A stretch of 61,759 bases of DNA, from assembly GCA_026386955.1 (NCBI GenBank), contig JAPLMQ010000106.1:1-61759 (forward strand), written 5' to 3'. The notes below the pieces were generated by a model. The model was given only the letters and a program-made list of their open reading frames with translations. It ran no database searches and had not been told where the DNA came from. The position numbers and the translations under genes are program-made. This stretch comes from Planctomycetota bacterium. GTDB lineage: Bacteria > Planctomycetota > Phycisphaerae > Phycisphaerales > Phycisphaeraceae. Numbering within the stretch: position 1 is the first letter of the stretch; each line of letters opens with the position of its first letter. Shown here piece by piece: positions 35,539 through 44,509 of this stretch.

Positions 35539-37233
35539 ATGCAACGCCGCGTTTGTCCGACGATCCTCTTCGTGTGGGCCTTGTGGCTGTCGGCGATCTT
35601 CCTCCCGCCCGTCGCCCGCGCCGACACGGCCGTGGGCGACTGGGGCCACTTCCTCGTCGGTTGGCCGAAGGTGCATCTGAACAATCCCGAGGGCAAGGCC
35701 TTCACGATCGACCTGCACGTGATGCAGTGGGCCATCCCCGCGTGGAACAAGCCGGAGATCCTCGCCCGTGTGAGCGGGCCGGACGGCAAGACGATCCTCG
35801 AAGGTCCGCAGAAGCTCGATGGCAACCACTGCACGCTCTCGATCCCCGCGGGGCCCGCGGGCGTCTACCTGCTCGAGCCGAACGTCGGGCCCAACGGCGC
35901 GCTGGTCAACCACGCGGGCTCGGCCCTGTGGGTCGGCTCGTCGCTCGAGCAGTCGGTCGTCTGGACGGGCGAGACCAAGGGGCACGCCATCGAGGGGCGA
36001 CGATTGGTGACGCACTGCTCGGTCCCGCGCCGCTGGTGGTTCTGGGTCCCGCGCGGGGTGAGGCAGTTCACCGCGAAGGCGCAGCGGGCAGACCGCTACA
36101 TGTCGCAGCGCGAGGACTGGGGCTATTCGTTCATCTCGCCGCGCGGGCAGAGGATGGCCGTGCTCTGGGGGCAGCCGCTCGCGCCCAAGCCGGGGGAGGA
36201 GTACCGCGCGGAGATGTCGGTCACGGTGCCGGTCGAGCCCGGGGCGGGCGGGCGGTTCTGGTCGGTCGAGGTGCGCTACGGCGACTCGCACAACTACTCG
36301 AAGCCGAACCTCTGCTTCGAGGGGATTCCGCCGTATGTCGCGCGCAGCCCGGAGGAGTGGTTCGACCCGACGACGGGGAAGGCCCCGACGGTCGATCCGT
36401 ACGACGACGAGCCGTTCATGCAGTACGCGCCGGAGGGGCGGATGGGCGATTGGCCGGGGCTGGCCCACTTCTCGCCCTGCCCGTCGCTGGGCGACCCGGA
36501 CGGCGCAGAGATCCGCGATTTTGCCAAGCTCTGGCTGTGGAACCCCGACAACAAGCCCCTGCGATACAAGGTCGGCACCTACCTTCCGCGCGGCGACGCC
36601 AAGAACCCCGACACCGCGACGGTGATGCTGCACAACGTCAAGAGCGAAGTCACCTTCAAGGAGAGGGTCACCCTCTTTCACCTGCACGAGCCGGGGAAGA
36701 ACCTGCCCGAGCCGATGCCCGCGACGGGAAAGGGCGTCTTCGTCGTGACGGTCAGCAACGCCGAGCGCTGGTTCTTCTTCACCTACCCCGCGACGCCGAT
36801 CACGCTCGCGGGTCAGACGGGCGACGACGGATTCACCACCTTTGATTTCGAGGTGGGGACCGCGCGCAATTGGTGGTTCTTCGTCCCGCGCGGGACCAAG
36901 GAGTTCGCCGTGAACGCTTCGTGCGAACATGAGACCGACGTGATGGAACTCCAGGTCAACGCCCCCGACCGGACGATGGCGGTGATCTACGACCAGAAGG
37001 GCGAGAAGGTCGTGAAGGTCCCGCCCGGGCTCGACGGGAAGATGTGGCACCTGCGCGTTGACATCGGCTCAGCGTCACGCCTGGTCACCGAGCCCGGGCC
37101 GGAGACGCGGCTGCTGGGGCTTTATCTGAAGGTCGGATTGAAGGGCGTGCCGGGACTTTTGTCGCCGACGTGGGAGCAGTGGTTCGACCCGAATGATCCG
37201 CGGCCGGCGATGGGGCGGGCGCGGGCGGAATGA
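35539..37233 (+). CDS. Secreted protein with two duplicated beta modules, unknown function
   Basis: A 564-aa protein with a signal peptide (1 to ~28, VARADTA). Two modules repeat the same landmarks. The first has RWWFWVPRGVRQFTAKA and ends YVARSPEEWFDPTTG (~275-288). The second has NWWFFVPRGTKEFAVNA and ends LLSPTWEQWFDPND (~545-558). The halves thus share a Trp-rich WW-F-VPRG strand and a terminal E-WFDP motif. No enzyme signature is seen; extracellular binding or structural roles are possible. Trp-rich beta modules suggest carbohydrate contact, as inference only. No close neighbour on the same strand. Confidence 0.72.
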   Translation: MQRRVCPTILFVWALWLSAIFLPPVARADTAVGDWGHFLVGWPKVHLNNPEGKAFTIDLHVMQWAIPAWNKPEILARVSGPDGKTILEGPQKLDGNHCTLSIPAGPAGVYLLEPNVGPNGALVNHAGSALWVGSSLEQSVVWTGETKGHAIEGRRLVTHCSVPRRWWFWVPRGVRQFTAKAQRADRYMSQREDWGYSFISPRGQRMAVLWGQPLAPKPGEEYRAEMSVTVPVEPGAGGRFWSVEVRYGDSHNYSKPNLCFEGIPPYVARSPEEWFDPTTGKAPTVDPYDDEPFMQYAPEGRMGDWPGLAHFSPCPSLGDPDGAEIRDFAKLWLWNPDNKPLRYKVGTYLPRGDAKNPDTATVMLHNVKSEVTFKERVTLFHLHEPGKNLPEPMPATGKGVFVVTVSNAERWFFFTYPATPITLAGQTGDDGFTTFDFEVGTARNWWFFVPRGTKEFAVNASCEHETDVMELQVNAPDRTMAVIYDQKGEKVVKVPPGLDGKMWHLRVDIGSASRLVTEPGPETRLLGLYLKVGLKGVPGLLSPTWEQWFDPNDPRPAMGRARAE

Positions 37234-37330
37234 GGCGGGTTCCGCTTAAGTCCCGCCAACCATTCGTGGGGAAGGTCATCAGCGGCCGCTTTCTTCCCGC
37301 CAAGCGCTCAGTTGAAACGCCTTTGTCTTC

Positions 37331-37528
37331 CGCCCCAACGGGGCGAAATGTTTTAGCCTAGGGCATCGCCCTGGGTGGTGGAGCGTCTTTCTGTTGGAGC
37401 CCTGAAGGGGCGAAACTTTTTTGGACGATTCACGCCGCACGGTTGCGCCCTTACAGGGCTTGATTCATTGGATGGGAACGCAAACCCAGGGCGATGCCCT
37501 GGGCTAAAACATGCCGCCCCTTCGGGGC
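37331..37528. repeat. Inverted-repeat element, family F
   Basis: The left arm has CGCCCCAACGGGGCG, then ATGTTTTAGCCTAGGGCATCG and CCCTGGGT. The right arm mirrors it as ACCCAGGGCGATGCCCTGGG, CTAAAACATG, CCGCCCCTTCGGGGC. It is ~198 bp long and lies in the 411-bp gap before glyA. Elements with this CCCAGGGCGATGCCCTGGGC core occur widely in planctomycete-type genomes (from memory). No ORF. Confidence 0.8.
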
Positions 37529-37644
37529 TTGGGAGAAGACGAAGCCTCCAGGTCCGAAGGATTCAGCAGAGCACCCTCCGGGGAGAAGGGCTGTCGCCGC
37601 CGCATGGAAATCAAATGAAACCTGTGCGAGCCGACCTCGCCGCC

Positions 37645-38952
37645 TCAATGCGGCAGCGGAAACTGCTTGGTCAGCGCCAGGATCTCACCGCGGACCTGCG
37701 TGGCGACCTTCGCGTCGCCGGCGCTGGTGAGCACGCGGTCGATCCACGTGGCGACCAGCTTCATCTGCGGGGCCTTGAACCCGCGGGTGGTCAGCGCGGG
37801 CGAGCCCAGGCGCAGGCCGCTGGTGACCTTGGGCGGGCGGGGGTCGTTGGGGATGCCGTTCTTGTTCGAGATGATCCCCGCGGCCTCGAGCCACTTCTCG
37901 GCGTCGGCGCCGGTGAGGTTCGCGTCCTTGGCCCGCAGGTCGACGAGCATCAGGTGGTTGTCGGTCCCGCCCGAGGTCAGGCGGTAGCCCTTCTCGGTCA
38001 GGGCGGCCGCGAGCGCCTGGGCGTTGACGACGACCTGCTTGGCGTACTCCTTGAACTCGGGCTTGAGGTCCTCGCCGAAGCAGACGGCCTTGGCGGCGAT
38101 GATGTGCATCAGCGGCCCGCCCTGCATCCCGGGGAAGACGGCCTTGTCGATCTTCTTGGCGATCTCCTCGTCGTTGGTGAGGATCAGCCCGCCGCGCGGG
38201 CCGCGGAGCGTCTTGTGGGTCGTGGTGGTCACCACGTGGGCGTGCGGGAACGGCGAGGGGTGGGCCCCGCCCGCGACGAGCCCGGCGATGTGGGCGATGT
38301 CGGCCATGAGCAGGGCGCCGCACTCGTCGGCGATGGCGCGGAAGCGGGCGAAGTCGATCGTGCGCGGATAGGCGGAGTACCCGCAGAGGATCATCTTGGG
38401 CTTGTGCTCGAGGCAGAGCTGCCGCGCCGCGTCGTAGTCGATCTGCTCGAAGCGCGGGTGGGCCGCGTCGTAGACCAGCGGGTAGTGGACGGGCTTGAAG
38501 TACTTGCCCGAGAAGTTGATCTTCATCCCGTGCGAGAGGTGCCCGCCGTCGGAGAGCACGAGGCTGGCGAAGGTGTCGCCCGCGTTGAGCAGGGCCATGA
38601 AGGTCGCGGCGTTGGCCTGCGCGCCCGAGTGCGGCTGGACGTTGGCGAACTTGCACCCGAAGAGCTGCTTGGCGCGGTCGATCGCGAGCTGCTCGATCTT
38701 GTCGTGGAACTGGCAGCCGCCGTAGTAGCGCGCGCCGGGGTAGCCCTCGGCGTATTTGTTGGTCAGCACGGAGCCCATGGCCTGGAGGATGGCGGGGCTG
38801 ACGTGGTTCTCGCTGGCGATCAGCTCCAGGGTGGAGTCCTGGCGCTCGAGCTCGGCCTGCATGTAGCGCCAGAGCTCGGGGTCGGCCGCGGCGAGGGTGG
38901 GCGCGGGGGCGGAGGTGGGGGCGGTCGAGGAGGAGTGGACTTGCGTCGCCAT
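37645..38952 (-). CDS. glyA: Serine hydroxymethyltransferase
   Basis: A PLP enzyme converting serine plus tetrahydrofolate to glycine and 5,10-methylene-THF in the cytoplasm. The N-terminus carries [19 protein letters not shown], then [16 protein letters not shown] and [12 protein letters not shown]. The PLP lysine is K247 in [18 protein letters not shown]. The 435-aa length includes a Ser/Thr/Ala/Pro-rich leader of ~20 residues beyond the E. coli start. GGAG precedes ATG 38952. It is a single gene flanked by repeats on both sides. Confidence 0.95.
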   Translation of the reverse strand: MATQVHSSSTAPTSAPAPTLAAADPELWRYMQAELERQDSTLELIASENHVSPAILQAMGSVLTNKYAEGYPGARYYGGCQFHDKIEQLAIDRAKQLFGCKFANVQPHSGAQANAATFMALLNAGDTFASLVLSDGGHLSHGMKINFSGKYFKPVHYPLVYDAAHPRFEQIDYDAARQLCLEHKPKMILCGYSAYPRTIDFARFRAIADECGALLMADIAHIAGLVAGGAHPSPFPHAHVVTTTTHKTLRGPRGGLILTNDEEIAKKIDKAVFPGMQGGPLMHIIAAKAVCFGEDLKPEFKEYAKQVVVNAQALAAALTEKGYRLTSGGTDNHLMLVDLRAKDANLTGADAEKWLEAAGIISNKNGIPNDPRPPKVTSGLRLGSPALTTRGFKAPQMKLVATWIDRVLTSAGDAKVATQVRGEILALTKQFPLPH

Positions 38953-39038
38953 GGAAAGGCTCCAATCCCGGGTGAAAAAGGCCCCGCATGGTAGCGGTGG
39001 GGGCGGGGCGTGACAATGCGGAGGAAGGGGCGGCGGGC

Positions 39039-39215
39039 ATTGTTGGCCGGACGCGCAAGCGACGGAGGCATTCTTGGGATTTGTCGTTGTCTGATCGTTG
39101 CCTGATCAGAGCCGGACTCTGTGAGTCCGTCGATCGGGCGAAAGCGGTACTCCGCTCGCACGTCTTCGAGCGTTACGGAATTCAACATCCGTCGCTTGCG
39201 CGTCCGGCTATCAAT
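39039..39215. repeat. Inverted-repeat element, family E copy 2, with a nested family B arm
   Basis: A 177-bp element. The left end is ATTGTTGGCCGGACGCGCAAG then CGACGGA, and the right end TCCGTCGCTTGCGCGTCCGG then CTATCAAT. Inside, at 39102-39164, is one family B arm: CTGATCAGAGCCGGA, then AAAGCGG-TACT-CCGCTCGC. It fills the gap between glyA and the PQQ protein gene. Confidence 0.8.
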
Positions 39216-39231
39216 GCGGTTTCCAACAGCC

Positions 39232-39804
39232 TCACTTCACCGCGCCGGGGATCACCACCGTGGAGTCGCCGGCGGTGAGGACCACGCGGTTGTCGAGGAA
39301 GACGGCGTGGGCGGGGTCGATCGCCTCGGAGAGGGGCGTGAGGTCGCGCTCCTCGACCAGGACGCCGCTGTAGCGGTCGAGCACGTAGAGCTTGTAGACC
39401 CAGGGGCCCGGGGGGGCCGCCACGGCGAAGAGGTCGTCGCCTTGCTGCTGCACGGGCTGGGGGGGCGGGGGAGGCTGGCCACCTCCGCCCGCGAACTGGC
39501 GCGCGGCCATCGCAAGGCCCTGCAGATCCGCGGCGCCGGCGGCTTGCTGGGCCATTTGGCCCGCGGGCTGCCGGGCGACGTTCGCTCCCGCCTGCGCCGG
39601 CGCAGGCACGACTGCGGCCTTCTGCGTCGCCGCCTGGGCCCGGGCCTGCGCGACCCGCTCCTGCCTGAGCCGTTCCGCCTTGGCTTGCTCCAAGCCCGCG
39701 GCCGCTGCCGCAGCGACTAGCCGCTCTAAGGCCTCGGCCGACTTGTCAGCCGCGGCGGCGGCTTCCTTCCTGGGCATTGGGGGTGCGGGCTTGAAGGCAG
39801 CCAC
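39232..39804 (-). CDS. C-terminal fragment of the frameshifted PQQ protein
   Basis: A 190-aa frame starting at GTG 39804. Its upstream extension (ATPAPAAAPSPDPAVAAFKP) continues the low-complexity linker of the preceding gene in the -1 frame. The C-terminus (LYVLDRYSGVLVEERDLTPL, then AVFLDNRVVLTAGDSTVVIPG) is a well-formed PQQ/propeller blade. The overlapping frame of the big gene degenerates into Arg/Pro shadow sequence. It is therefore read as the true end of the protein encoded from 44201. An independent short gene is less likely. Confidence 0.65.
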   Translation of the reverse strand: MAAFKPAPPMPRKEAAAAADKSAEALERLVAAAAAAGLEQAKAERLRQERVAQARAQAATQKAAVVPAPAQAGANVARQPAGQMAQQAAGAADLQGLAMAARQFAGGGGQPPPPPQPVQQQGDDLFAVAAPPGPWVYKLYVLDRYSGVLVEERDLTPLSEAIDPAHAVFLDNRVVLTAGDSTVVIPGAVK

Positions 39805-42800
39805 GGCCGGATCCGGAGAAGGGGCGGCCGCCGGAGCGGGCGTGGCGCCGCGGCACGGCCCGCTGCGGCCTTGCGTTCCATCTCCGCCCGGATGGCGACC
39901 CGGAGGCGTTGCTGCGCCTCGGGGGGCATCGGGCCGTTGAAGACCACGTCCTCAAGCCCGCCTCCGATGTTCACTTGGCCCCTGATCCTCAAGCCCGCCG
40001 GCACCCGATCAACCACCCCCGGCACCGGCACCGGACCCAAGCCGACCCCCGGCCCCCCCGGAACCCCCGCCGCGCCTGCCATCGCCATCCGCGGCGAGCT
40101 CGCGAGGTTCAGCACCACCATGTTCCGCTCGCCGAGCATCTGCATCACGAGCTGCTTGCCGAAGGGGTTGATCGCGTCGCGCCAGCGCACCTTCGCGTCG
40201 GGCCCCAGCGCGATCGCCTGCGCGGGCGTGAGCACCTGCCACTGCTGCTCGAAGACGCGCACGTCCAGCCCCGGGCCCTGCCCCGGCGCGGGCGAGGCCG
40301 CGAGGCGGTTGAGCACCTGCCCGGTCGTGGGGTCGAGCACGGCGAGGCCGCCCGAGGAATCGAGCATGAAGAGCAGGTCGTCGCTGAGCCGCAGCGAGGG
40401 GGCGACGCCGTTGACGGGGTTCACCGGCGTGCGCCAGGCGACGCGCCCGTCGCCGGTCTGCCGGCCGACCAGCTCCGAGGCGGTGCAGTAGACCAGGTTG
40501 CCCTCGACGCCCAGCGACGACCAGGCGATGGGCGACTTCTCCTCGAGCATCGGGAGGCGGGGCTCGCCGGTCGCGGGGTCGAGCAGGAGGATGTGGCCGC
40601 TGACGACGTCGGTCTGCGCGCCGTTGGTGCCGACGACCATGAGGGTGTCGCCGACGAGGTCGACGCCGGAGACCTCGTCGAGCGGGCAGATGAGCTGCCA
40701 GAGGCGCCGGCCGGTCTTGCGGTCGAGTGCGACGACGCGGCCGAGGCGGTCGGCGAAGACCAGCACGCCCTCGCCGGAGGCGACGTAGACCGCGTTGCCC
40801 ATCTCGGCGCGGAGCTGGTCGACGTTGCGCAGCCGACCGTTGCGCATGACGAGGTTGCCGGGGTTGACGAAGCGCTCGAAGTTCCGCTCCTCCATGGTGC
40901 GGGCGGCGCGGCGCTCGGCCTCGCCGCCGACCTGGTTGAGCAGGGCCCTGGCCTCGACCATCGGCCAGGCGGGCTTGCCGGAGGCGAGGTCGACGGTCAG
41001 CAACGTCGAGGAGACGGCGGACCAGAGCACCGCCTGGTCGCTGTGGAACGCGAGCAGCTCCACGCCGGCGAACCGCTCCGGGGCCGGGAACTCGCCCAAG
41101 CCCACCAGCGGCAAGGTCCACGCGACGGCGAGCTTCGGCCCGCTGCGCAGGACCAGTTGCTGCGCGGAGGTGAAGAGCAGCACGCGGTCGCGCGGCCAGG
41201 CCTCCTGCGGCTGGTCGGTCGGCGCGAGCAGCCGCCCGGGCAGGACCTCCGGCTGGCCCAGCGGCATCGCCAGCGCGGGCAGCGCCTGGTCGCCCGCGGG
41301 GAGCTTCGCCAGCTCCGCCAGCCAAGCGTCGGCCGTCACGGCGTGGCCGTCGCGCTGCAGTTCCAGCCCGGGATGCTCTCGCCGGACGCGCTCCAGCCAG
41401 CGCATCGCCTGCCGCGGCTGACCGCTGCGGGCGAGCACTTGCCCCAGCCGGCCGGCGATCGCGCCCAAATCGGCGGCCTCGGTGGCCATGCTGTAGGCCC
41501 GGCGGAGCTGCGCCGAGGCGCCCCTCACGTCGCCCGCCGCCTCCAGCGCCGCCGCCGCCTGGCTGATCGCCGCGGGGACGCACTTGGCGAGCGGGAACTG
41601 GCGGACCAGCTCGAGCAGGGCGGCGGCGTCGGGCGCCTGGCGGTTGAGCTCCGCGAGGCGCTGCGCCGCCATCGTGTCGAAGCGCTCGTAGGCCTGCGGG
41701 CCGAACTTCTTGATGAGCGCCTCGAGCCGGCTGCGAGCCTCGAGCCCCGCCTGGCGCGAGGCCGCGGCGCGTTGATACAGCTCGCCGCCCATCGCCGGGT
41801 CCATGAGGATCGTCTGGTAATGCTCGGCCGCGTCGGCGGTCTCGCCCGACTCGGCGGCGAAGGCCCCGGCCCCCAAGTGGTAGGCGACCTGGTCGGCCGG
41901 CCCGGTCGCGGCGCTGGCGAGCCGCTCGAAGATCGAGCGGCGGAGCGGGGCCTGCGCAGTGGGGGTCTCGGCGAGGGCCAGGAGCTGCGTGAAGGCGTCG
42001 CGCTGCCGCGCGGGCGTGAGCGTCGCCCCGCCCTTGCGCATCGCGGCGAGAGCCTCGTCGACGCCCTCGAGCGCCGCGTCGCGCTCGTTGGCCGCCAGCG
42101 CCAGGTAGGCCAGCGCCAGCGCCGCCCGCGGGTCGTCGGGCTGCTGGGCGATCCGCTCCTTGAGCCGGCGGTAGGCCCGGGCCCAATCCATATAGTCGCG
42201 CACCGTGGTCCCGTCGGCCACGACGAGCTGGTCGTCGAGCACCAGGAGGTTCCCCGCCGGCGCGAGCGCGTCGAGCGCGACCTCCGCGCCGTCGGCGAGG
42301 TTCAGCGTCACGATCTTGTCGCCCGTCACGGGCACGATCAGCCGGTCGATGGTCAGCGCGGCCCTGCCCTGCGGGCGGATCACCGGCGCGTCCTTCCCGA
42401 GCTTGTGGCTCCACGTCGGCTCGAGCGTCTTGCCGTCCACGCGGTGCACCGTCGGCCCCACGCAGAGCACGTCGTTCCCCGCGCGGGTGAAGTAGTCGGT
42501 CTCGCTCCAGGGCACGCCACTGAGCTTGCGCAGCAGGCTGCCCGTCTGCGGGTCGATCAAGAGCGCCGGCTCGGCGTCGGTCAGCCCCGGCACGACCAGG
42601 CCCGCCTCCAGCAGCACCGGCGGCGAGGCCTGCCAGGAGTTGCCGACCTGCCGCATGCCCATGCGGGCGCCCATGTTGTTCATGTCGACGACGTCGGACG
42701 CGCCCGGCAGCACCGAGAGCCACCAGACCATGCCGCTGCGCGCATCGAGGCAGGCGGCGACGCCCAGGCTGTCGGCGAGGTAGAGCTTTCCGCGCTCCAC

Positions 42801-44201
42801 GAGCATCTGCGCCATCCCGCGCCCCGCCGAGCGGTTCATCGCCGCCGAGCTTGAGAGGTACCGCCTCCACGCGACCTGCCCGGTCTGCGTGTCGACGGCG
42901 ACGACGAAGGCGTCCTGGAATCCCGAGAAGTGGCTGCGGCGGAGCAGGACGAAGGCCCGCCCGCCGGCGACCGCGGGCGTGCCGTGGAAGCTCGCGCCCA
43001 GCAGCGAGGCGTCGATCTCCTTGGGCTCCAGCCGCCAGCGCAACTTGCCCGTCTCACGGTCGAGGCAGATCAGCGCGGTGGCCGCGCCCGCGGGTTGGAA
43101 CTGCGGGTTGCCCGCCATCGCGAGGCCGACGACCGTCAGCGCGTTCTGCCCATCGAAGGCGAAGCCGCGCTGGTCGGGCAGCCGCCCCTGCATCCGCAGC
43201 CACGGCGCGACGGTGACTTGTCCGCCCACCAGCTCCGGCGGCTGGAACATCCACGCCACGCGCCCCGAGAGCCGGTCGAGCGCCATCACCGTGAGGTAGT
43301 TGTTGACGAAGATGCGCTGCTCGTCGGCCTGCGGGGTCATGTTCCCGCTGGACGAGCCCGCCATGCCGCCCACGCCCCCCTCGCCGAACTGCACGCCCCG
43401 GCCGCGGGTCTTCGACTCATCGCCCATCGGGTCGGGCACCACCACTTGCCACAGCGGCTTGCCCGGCTTGTCGAGCGTCGCGGTCCGCGGGAGCTGCGCC
43501 ATCGAGTCGTACGAAGGCGGCGCGGGCGGCAGGCGCAGCGCCGCGACGAGCTGTTCCAGCGACGTCAGCGCCGCGCGGTCCTTCGCCGCAGTGAGCGCGG
43601 CCACGTAGCGCTCGGCCCGCTCGGGGTGGCCGGAGAGCAACGCCGCCTGGGCCTGCAGCATGTTCCAGCGCGGGGCCAGCGCCTGCATATCGGGGTGGTC
43701 GTCCCAGCCTTCGAGCACGGTCGAGGCGTCGACGGGCTGTCCGCGCTCGAGGAAGTCGCCCGCGACGCGCAGCTGCGCCTCGAGCCCCGCGCGGCAGACG
43801 CGGTACTTCGCCGCGACGGCCTCGAGCTCCTCGGGGCTGTTCGCGGCCGCGAGCGCCCGCTGGGCCGTGGGCTCGAACGCCTTGCGGTAGGCCTCGAGCA
43901 GCGGGGCGTCGGCTGCGAGGTCGCGCGTCACCCGCCGGGCCGAGTCGGTGTAGATCCCGTTCCACTCCATCAGCTTGTCGGCGTATTCCTCGGCGATCTG
44001 CTGATAGAGGTTCGCGGCTTCGAGCAGCCGGTTCTGCTGCCGCAGCGCCCGCGCCTGCTCGAGCATGTCCTGGGCCGCGGGCGAGTCGCCGACGTAGACC
44101 TTGCCGCGCCCCGGGGGGGGCGTCTGGGCGTAGGCCCCCTCGCCGATCGCTCCGGCGAGCAGCAGCGCGACAACGCAAAAGTCCCGGCGGCGGGTTCTCA
44201 T
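39726..44201 (-). CDS. Giant secreted PQQ-like beta-propeller / TPR protein, 3' frame lost
   Basis: The start ATG 44201 (MRTRRRDFCVVALLLAGAI) follows TTGAGGACC and gives a signal peptide cut near AYAQ. The N-terminal ~220 residues are TPR-like (AQDMLEQARALRQQNRLLEAANLYQQIAEEY). A first PQQ-type propeller follows (LDRETGKLRWRLEP, LDRLSGRVAWMFQPP), then a middle TPR region (~690-960) and a second propeller (LDRKTGRRLWQLICPL, LDPTTGQVLNRL). Such proteins resemble BamB/quinoprotein-like scaffolds. After about 39860 this frame turns into low-complexity Arg/Pro sequence, while the -1 frame (39232-39804) holds the natural ending. The intact product would be ~1656 aa. Confidence 0.82.
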   Translation of the reverse strand: MRTRRRDFCVVALLLAGAIGEGAYAQTPPPGRGKVYVGDSPAAQDMLEQARALRQQNRLLEAANLYQQIAEEYADKLMEWNGIYTDSARRVTRDLAADAPLLEAYRKAFEPTAQRALAAANSPEELEAVAAKYRVCRAGLEAQLRVAGDFLERGQPVDASTVLEGWDDHPDMQALAPRWNMLQAQAALLSGHPERAERYVAALTAAKDRAALTSLEQLVAALRLPPAPPSYDSMAQLPRTATLDKPGKPLWQVVVPDPMGDESKTRGRGVQFGEGGVGGMAGSSSGNMTPQADEQRIFVNNYLTVMALDRLSGRVAWMFQPPELVGGQVTVAPWLRMQGRLPDQRGFAFDGQNALTVVGLAMAGNPQFQPAGAATALICLDRETGKLRWRLEPKEIDASLLGASFHGTPAVAGGRAFVLLRRSHFSGFQDAFVVAVDTQTGQVAWRRYLSSSAAMNRSAGRGMAQMLVERGKLYLADSLGVAACLDARSGMVWWLSVLPGASDVVDMNNMGARMGMRQVGNSWQASPPVLLEAGLVVPGLTDAEPALLIDPQTGSLLRKLSGVPWSETDYFTRAGNDVLCVGPTVHRVDGKTLEPTWSHKLGKDAPVIRPQGRAALTIDRLIVPVTGDKIVTLNLADGAEVALDALAPAGNLLVLDDQLVVADGTTVRDYMDWARAYRRLKERIAQQPDDPRAALALAYLALAANERDAALEGVDEALAAMRKGGATLTPARQRDAFTQLLALAETPTAQAPLRRSIFERLASAATGPADQVAYHLGAGAFAAESGETADAAEHYQTILMDPAMGGELYQRAAASRQAGLEARSRLEALIKKFGPQAYERFDTMAAQRLAELNRQAPDAAALLELVRQFPLAKCVPAAISQAAAALEAAGDVRGASAQLRRAYSMATEAADLGAIAGRLGQVLARSGQPRQAMRWLERVRREHPGLELQRDGHAVTADAWLAELAKLPAGDQALPALAMPLGQPEVLPGRLLAPTDQPQEAWPRDRVLLFTSAQQLVLRSGPKLAVAWTLPLVGLGEFPAPERFAGVELLAFHSDQAVLWSAVSSTLLTVDLASGKPAWPMVEARALLNQVGGEAERRAARTMEERNFERFVNPGNLVMRNGRLRNVDQLRAEMGNAVYVASGEGVLVFADRLGRVVALDRKTGRRLWQLICPLDEVSGVDLVGDTLMVVGTNGAQTDVVSGHILLLDPATGEPRLPMLEEKSPIAWSSLGVEGNLVYCTASELVGRQTGDGRVAWRTPVNPVNGVAPSLRLSDDLLFMLDSSGGLAVLDPTTGQVLNRLAASPAPGQGPGLDVRVFEQQWQVLTPAQAIALGPDAKVRWRDAINPFGKQLVMQMLGERNMVVLNLASSPRMAMAGAAGVPGGPGVGLGPVPVPGVVDRVPAGLRIRGQVNIGGGLEDVVFNGPMPPEAQQRLRVAIRAEMERKAAAGRAAAPRPLRRPPLLRIRPWLPSSPHPQCPGRKPPPRLTSRPRP

Positions 44202-44316
44202 GGTCCTCAATCTTAGCACGCGGGTTGGGCCGGCGAAGCGGGAAATGACGTCTGCAGTTCGAGGCGGAATTCGCGTCGATCCAAAACCATCAAGCTCTCA
44301 AGACAACCCCGCAGCC

Positions 44317-44431
44317 AAGCCCACGGATCGCGACGGTACGCCGTCGCGTTCCGTGGGGTTTGGGGTCCGTTGAGTCGTGGTGCGCTCGACCCCACCGAAC
44401 CCGACGGAGTACCGTCGGGATCGATGGGCTT
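44317..44431. repeat. Double-hairpin intergenic element, family A copy 2
   Basis: A 115-bp element, AAGCCCACGG ... GATGGGCTT. Its hairpins are CGCGACGG-TACG-CCGTCGCG and CCCGACGG-AGTA-CCGTCGGG, in head-to-head orientation as in copy 1. It lies in the 308-bp gap between the PQQ gene and the sugar kinase gene, which are divergent. Confidence 0.85.
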
Positions 44432-44509
44432 GAATTCGTCCTTCGTCGATGCATTCCTCGATCCATCACCTCCCTCCCATCCCGCCCCCTCCTCTGCTAG
44501 TCTTCTCCC

